Origin: Chondrosia reniformis | Lineage: Eukaryota; Porifera; Demospongiae; Chondrillida; Chondrillidae | Assembly: GCA_947172415.1 (NCBI GenBank) | Contig: OX359202.1 | Coordinates: 4,946,899 to 5,010,898, forward strand | Reading direction: 5' to 3' | Length of the DNA: 64,000 nucleotides | Part shown: in pieces, positions 60,401-64,000 of the stretch | Numbering within the stretch: position 1 is the first letter of the stretch | Layout of the letters: the number at the start of each line of letters is the position of its first letter | Made by a program: the position numbers and the translations under genes | The notes under the pieces: model-generated | Seen by the model: only the letters and a program-made list of their open reading frames with translations | What the model was told of the DNA's origin: nothing | Databases searched by the model: none

Positions 60401-63400
60401 GTTATTTTGGCGGGACTTTCAGGATGGCTCATCTAGCGTCTGGTTGTTTTTGCTTAAACGCTGACGACTTCATAGAATGCTCTTGCCCTGACTACTCCAA
60501 CTGTCCTAAATGTAAGGAGAATTGTCCACCTCCCAAGAAGAAACGTCTTAGTTTACCATATTTGGGCAGGGATATAACAGGATTTAAGAAGCCGATGTAG
60601 TATATAGCCTCTTAAATCCTGTTATATCATGGTTATGAAATTTAAACAAAGGCAGTTGCCCCGGCAACAGAGTATATATACATATATATTTGTACACATA
60701 CAGTATAGGGTAACCATTGTCAGACTGAACATATACTATCGTGGTGAGAAAATGTACATTATTATACTATTATACGTATATACGTAGCTGGTGACACTTA
60801 CACTCAACACTACTACTATTGGTCCCAGCACACCGCCCCACAGCAGTCCTGGACTAGATACCCAACAACTATAAGGACGTACAAGTAGAAAAAAGAAGAA
60901 AAAACTTTTAAGCAAACATGAAAATACAGATATCCTATGAACTATAATCATTTGCCACACTTTATAAAGTCTGATCATATTCTATCATATTAAGTACATA
61001 GAAATTAAAACTTTGCAACATAAATGGTCACTTATAACATTAGTAGTACAACTTACAACTGAGGAGTGCCGTAATCACAGAAACTGGTAAGCAATGTGAT
61101 AGCAACAAGTACTGAGGGGGTTCCCCATGCAATGGCATAATATAAAAAGATGATTTTCTTTGAATAGAAGACTATTACCAATAGGAGAAACATGTGAATG
61201 CCTTCAAACAGCATCCACAGAAAAGTTACAAGAAGCAAATAATGTAGAATGGCCGAAAATGTTGTGCATAGCCAATCAGGAGAAGGTACAGCCTGTCGGT
61301 CAACTCCAATCAGAAACACTATTTCTGTTAACATCAGGGACAGTGCTAGCTGGCGATGGACCTTAATAACATCATTTTTAACTCTACAGATAAAATGTAC
61401 AGTTACAAAACAAACAGTAACTTAAATTTTCTCTGATAGATGAATAATCTAACATCTCTTTTAGAGTAAAGGCCTATAGGGAAATAAACCTAGTGAGAGC
61501 TTTGGATGAGGATATAAGAGTTTGGAGTGATCACTGTACGTATATATTAATACAGGTTACACTATACTAGGAATGTATTAATATACCCTAGTACATATTA
61601 CGTATATATATACAAGATAATATGTCCACTATACTAGTAATGTATACCGTATAGTGGAAAAATTTGGCGGGCAATATATTTGGCAAAATGCCCGATTTTA
61701 GCTTTTATATTTGACTGATTGCCCTGTAACGTACCGTTACATTCAAAATTGATAGCTGCATTCGCAAATTTGGCGAAGAATTAAATTTGGCGAGCTTCAA
61801 ACTACTCGCCAATTCGCCAAATTTAAGTCCTCGCCAAATTTTCCCGCTATGCGGTAGGTTACACTTATATACGTAGTTTATATAGCACTGCTACATGTAC
61901 GTACATATAGTTTATATACACTTACTTGACCAAGTAGAGTACAAACACAGTGATGAGAAGACAGATAATGGAAATGCTCAGTCCTACTTTAGAGGCAATG
62001 TTCAGGCCTCTGAGTGTTACCTGAATAATACATTGGTTTAAGTACATATATTGAACGTGGTCACACTCACTAAACTGTACATACTGTAATGTACTAGTTA
62101 AATTTGAAATTGTGCATGAAAGTACTTAGTTCAACCTTAACACAATAGAAGCTTGCTAGATAGCTGAATTAAGCATGCACTTGTCTATTCATAATCATTA
62201 CTAGTGAAGAATATCCTGGAATTCACAAATAAACAAAAAAACTTTAGATTGATGCTAAAATTCTATATAATACCCACTCAGTTACATTTGTAGGACAACT
62301 TGGAGTGATTGCAGTACAGTATAGGTACAATCAGACGTACCTCTATTGGCGAAGGGTGCATTAAGATAGCAAAGCTAGTAAGATGTGTACAAGAACATTC
62401 TGTATTTCCGTCAGTAACAGTAGATGGTGAACAACCTCCAGTATTCCATGTAATTCCCCTGTATCATAGTTCAAAAATTAGTTTTCAGTAAATATGTCCT
62501 TGTTTAAATAAGTAGCATATACGTAAATCATATTTATTTAGAAGGTAACTTACTCAGGATTGCTAGAAGATATGCAGACGGGAGACTGAAGTTTTGTGTC
62601 CTACATACACACCAGTAGAAAGGACTCACAATAGCTTCTGCATGACCAAGTCACCCATTTAAAAGTCAAGCAAGTACGTATGGCAATCTGGTACATAATT
62701 CTATATAATAACATGGTAATAGAAATGGTTGATTCATTTGCTGATGAAGACCTCTGGATTGAAATATTCAATTTCTGTTAATAATTGTATTGCCAATGCT
62801 CAACCATTTCGTTATGAACACAAATAATCATTATCACTTCATAAATATGTACATACATATACATATATAGGGACAATTTCTTTTTAATAATTACAAATGC
62901 TTCTCTATTTACCATGTATACTATTAATGAGAATGGAGTCTACGGTTGCCTGACGTAATCAGGTCACTGAACTCACTAGGTGGGAGAGTGATATGGACAC
63001 AGGCTCCAGTAAACTTGATGTGTTAACGTGACAATCATCTGATGTTGAGATGATGTTTACTGATATAACAGCACTATTAATCTTATCCTCAACAGACACT
63101 CTTTCGTCTCTAGCAGAACTGTATAATAAACAGGGCAGATAGAAGGAGGTATTGGCTAATACTGCATGCACATACCATGAATACTGCTTAGGATTGTTAA
63201 TCCGCTACCCTACCCATCGGTTATATTCATACACAGGGTTTCCTTCAGGGGGCTTGAATATGCTGAGAATTCTATTTTACATGTAAATCAATTCAGGCTT
63301 TATAAAAGCTTTAATGTTTCTAGGTTTTCTAGTCCTGTTTCCTGTTTCTTAATCATTAGATAGTTTTAGTGGTGAGTCGATTGTAATTCTGTGTGAAAAT

Positions 63401-64000
63401 AGTCCCAAATAGCATCTAATAAAAGGTCCAAAATCAAAATTTCCCAGGGGAGCATGCCCCCAGACACCCTAGTTTGCCACATGCTTTGCACACAGATACG
63501 TACTTGCCACCCCCCCAATAATTCATACCATCCCATTTCCCCCCCCCCCTGGGCAAAAAGCTGAAAGAAACCCTGATATAGTTTATGTACTGTACATACA
63601 GTATGTTTGGCTCTCATAGTGGCCAAGAATACATTTCTACAAACAAACTGTTGAAACCAAATGATTGCTACCATTTGAGATTTATTATATACATTGTCAA
63701 AATTTGGACACAAGTCTGTAATATACGTAGGTGTAATTAGTTGTACACACAATGCATGGTTTACATACCAAAGATTTGACAGAATTCTAGTAGGCTCATT
63801 GGTAGACATATTTCTGACACCATCATCGATGGGCAGTATTCGGTGGAGTCCATTAAAGGACCCTGATAATATTGCTATGTCACACATCGTTAGATTTAGA
63901 ATGCTTGCAGGCAGAGTGACAGTACTAATGTCAGTCTGTATTGTCATCCAATCATTTCCATTTGGATTTTTCCCCGGCAAAGCAACTTGCAACACTGTAT
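57427..64000 (-). CDS. adhesion G protein-coupled receptor, C-terminal part (5' truncated by window)
   Basis: Exons in coding order: 63765 to beyond 64000, 62977-63183, 62554-62600, 62341-62458, 61926-62020, 61057-61383, 60802-60868, 59881-59963, 59410-59587, 58664-58846, 58143-58212, 57427-57548. About 577 codons are visible. Order: GAIN domain, then a GPS with PVCIS, WNTGGCS and CSCTHLTSFAILM, so the HL|T autoproteolysis site is intact. Seven helices follow: TM1 SKVGLSISIICLLITVFVLY; TM2-4 with HRQLALSLMLTEIVFL, DWLCTTFSAILHYLLLVTFL, WMLFEGIHMF and AIAWGTPSV; CWVSSPGLLWG before TM5; LGLSWVLGFF for TM6; and GVMLFFLYCIFNREVREA after TM7. The acidic cytosolic tail ends GIPEADDSL, a possible class-I PDZ-like end. 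The 63183 acceptor and 63765 donor were chosen for frame; other choices would leave a 14-nt intron. Confidence 0.93.
58346..58550. mobile_element. palindromic element, family B, nearly complete
   Basis: Outer arms CTTTTGAAAGGATCATCTTT and AAGATGATCCTTTCAAAAG, inner arms AGAGCATCTAAAGACACAG and CTGCATCTTTAGATGCTCT, centre CAACCCCAAGGGTCTTCTTC. It would fold into a hairpin of about 90 bp. It lies in an aGPCR intron. Confidence 0.8.
59621..59825. mobile_element. palindromic element, family B, nearly complete
   Basis: Inner arms GATGCAGTTGGTTCTTTTAG and AAAGAACCAACTGCATCTC and outer arms AGTGGTTCAGCTTTTAGTC and GACTAAAAGATGAACCACT are inverted. The centre is AAGACCCCTCGGGCTGAAAC. It lies in an aGPCR intron. 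Confidence 0.8.
60203..60253. mobile_element. minimal hairpin element, 51 bp
   Basis: CTACCGTAAATCTTCTAAAA is answered by TTTTAGAAGATTTACAGTAG with a 9-base loop and one mismatch. The whole sequence is one near-perfect palindrome, in an aGPCR intron. Confidence 0.6.
60370..60600 (+). CDS. possible nested 76-aa Cys-rich ORF in an aGPCR intron
   Basis: An ATG-started plus-strand frame of 76 codons, or 58 from the internal MAHLAS. It has closely spaced cysteines (GCFCLNADDFIECSCPDYSN, CPKCKENC) and a basic nuclear-signal-like PPPKKKRLS. Local GC content is higher than the surrounding intron. Its last codons form one arm of an inverted repeat (60571-60589 with 60610-60628). It could be a first exon of a nested gene or a remnant of an element-encoded protein. 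No splice partner is visible. Confidence 0.35.
   Translation: MSDIYSVAFYRYFGGTFRMAHLASGCFCLNADDFIECSCPDYSNCPKCKENCPPPKKKRLSLPYLGRDITGFKKPM
60571..60628. repeat. 19-bp inverted repeat at the end of the Cys-rich ORF
   Basis: GATATAACAGGATTTAAGA and TCTTAAATCCTGTTATATC are perfect inverted arms separated by 20 bases that include the ORF stop codon. It could act as a transcript hairpin or an element end. Confidence 0.7.
61455..61525 (+). mobile_element. family A fragment in aGPCR intron
   Basis: Contains AGTAAAGGCCTATAGGGAAA, AACCTAGTGAGAGCTTTGG and ATGAGGATATAAGAG only. Confidence 0.65.
61644..61856. mobile_element. terminal-inverted-repeat element, family E, 213 bp
   Basis: Ends TACCGTATAGTGGAAAAATT and AATTTTCCCGCTATGCGGTA are inverted. 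Internal TTTGGCGAG/CTCGCCAAA motifs repeat. No coding capacity. It lies in an aGPCR intron. Confidence 0.75.
62713..62816. mobile_element. palindromic element, family C
   Basis: Shares GATGAAGACCTCTGGATTGA and ATATTCAATTTCTG with 20183-20307. Arms GAAATGGTTGA and TCAACCATTTC are inverted. It lies in an aGPCR intron. Confidence 0.65.

Noticed and set aside
63162..63175. A 14-nt intron in the aGPCR
   Set aside because: GTATGTGCATGCAG has GT..AG ends but is far too short to splice; an alternative donor (63765) and acceptor (63183) keep the frame without it.

Overview
This is a eukaryotic, animal (metazoan) window: about two-thirds A+T, intron-rich, with spliced genes on both strands and every spliced coding model below closing in frame. 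The gene set includes an ASPP/p53-binding-protein homologue, a Cdc42/RhoU-like GTPase, POMT2, GSTZ1, proteasome alpha7 (PSMA3), an APMAP-like enzyme, an SRCR/fibronectin-III receptor and an adhesion GPCR. Short intergenic spaces, SRCR-rich receptors and many small palindromic repeats fit an early-branching animal, most plausibly a demosponge. That taxon call is inference; no marker sequence settles it.

Layout. 653-4123 (-): ASPP-family protein, 9 exons. 4618-5730 (-): Rho GTPase, 3 exons. 5909-28074 (-): POMT2, 20 exons over 22 kb, with introns full of tandem arrays and short mobile elements. 28161-30169 (+): GSTZ1, 9 exons, head-to-head with POMT2 (86 bp between start codons). 31891-33381 (-): secreted-start seven-helix membrane protein of unknown family. 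34184-41473 (-): single-pass receptor with six SRCR and two FN3 domains. 43305-43750 (-): 88-aa two-helix membrane protein, head-to-head with PSMA3 at 43913-48710 (+). 49101-51608 (+): APMAP-like protein. 53408-55471 (-): four-helix tetraspanin-like protein, head-to-head (68 bp) with an unrecognised 228-aa protein at 55540-56631 (+). 57427 to beyond 64000 (-): adhesion GPCR, truncated at its N-terminus by the window edge.

The genes are mostly housekeeping or cell-surface genes with no single shared pathway. Three head-to-head pairs appear to use very short shared promoters. POMT2/GSTZ1 is also head-to-head in human as I recall it, so this looks like ancient microsynteny.

The most unusual feature is that most minisatellites sit against splice junctions, and in several the repeat unit contains or is derived from the splice site itself (POMT2 exons 2, 4 and 11; PSMA3 exons 3, 6 and 7). 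Other notable items are a 64-nt perfect inverted copy of PSMA3 exon 6 just upstream of the APMAP start codon, and several families of short palindromic elements sharing a CTGAAGAAGACC...GGGTCGAAAC core.
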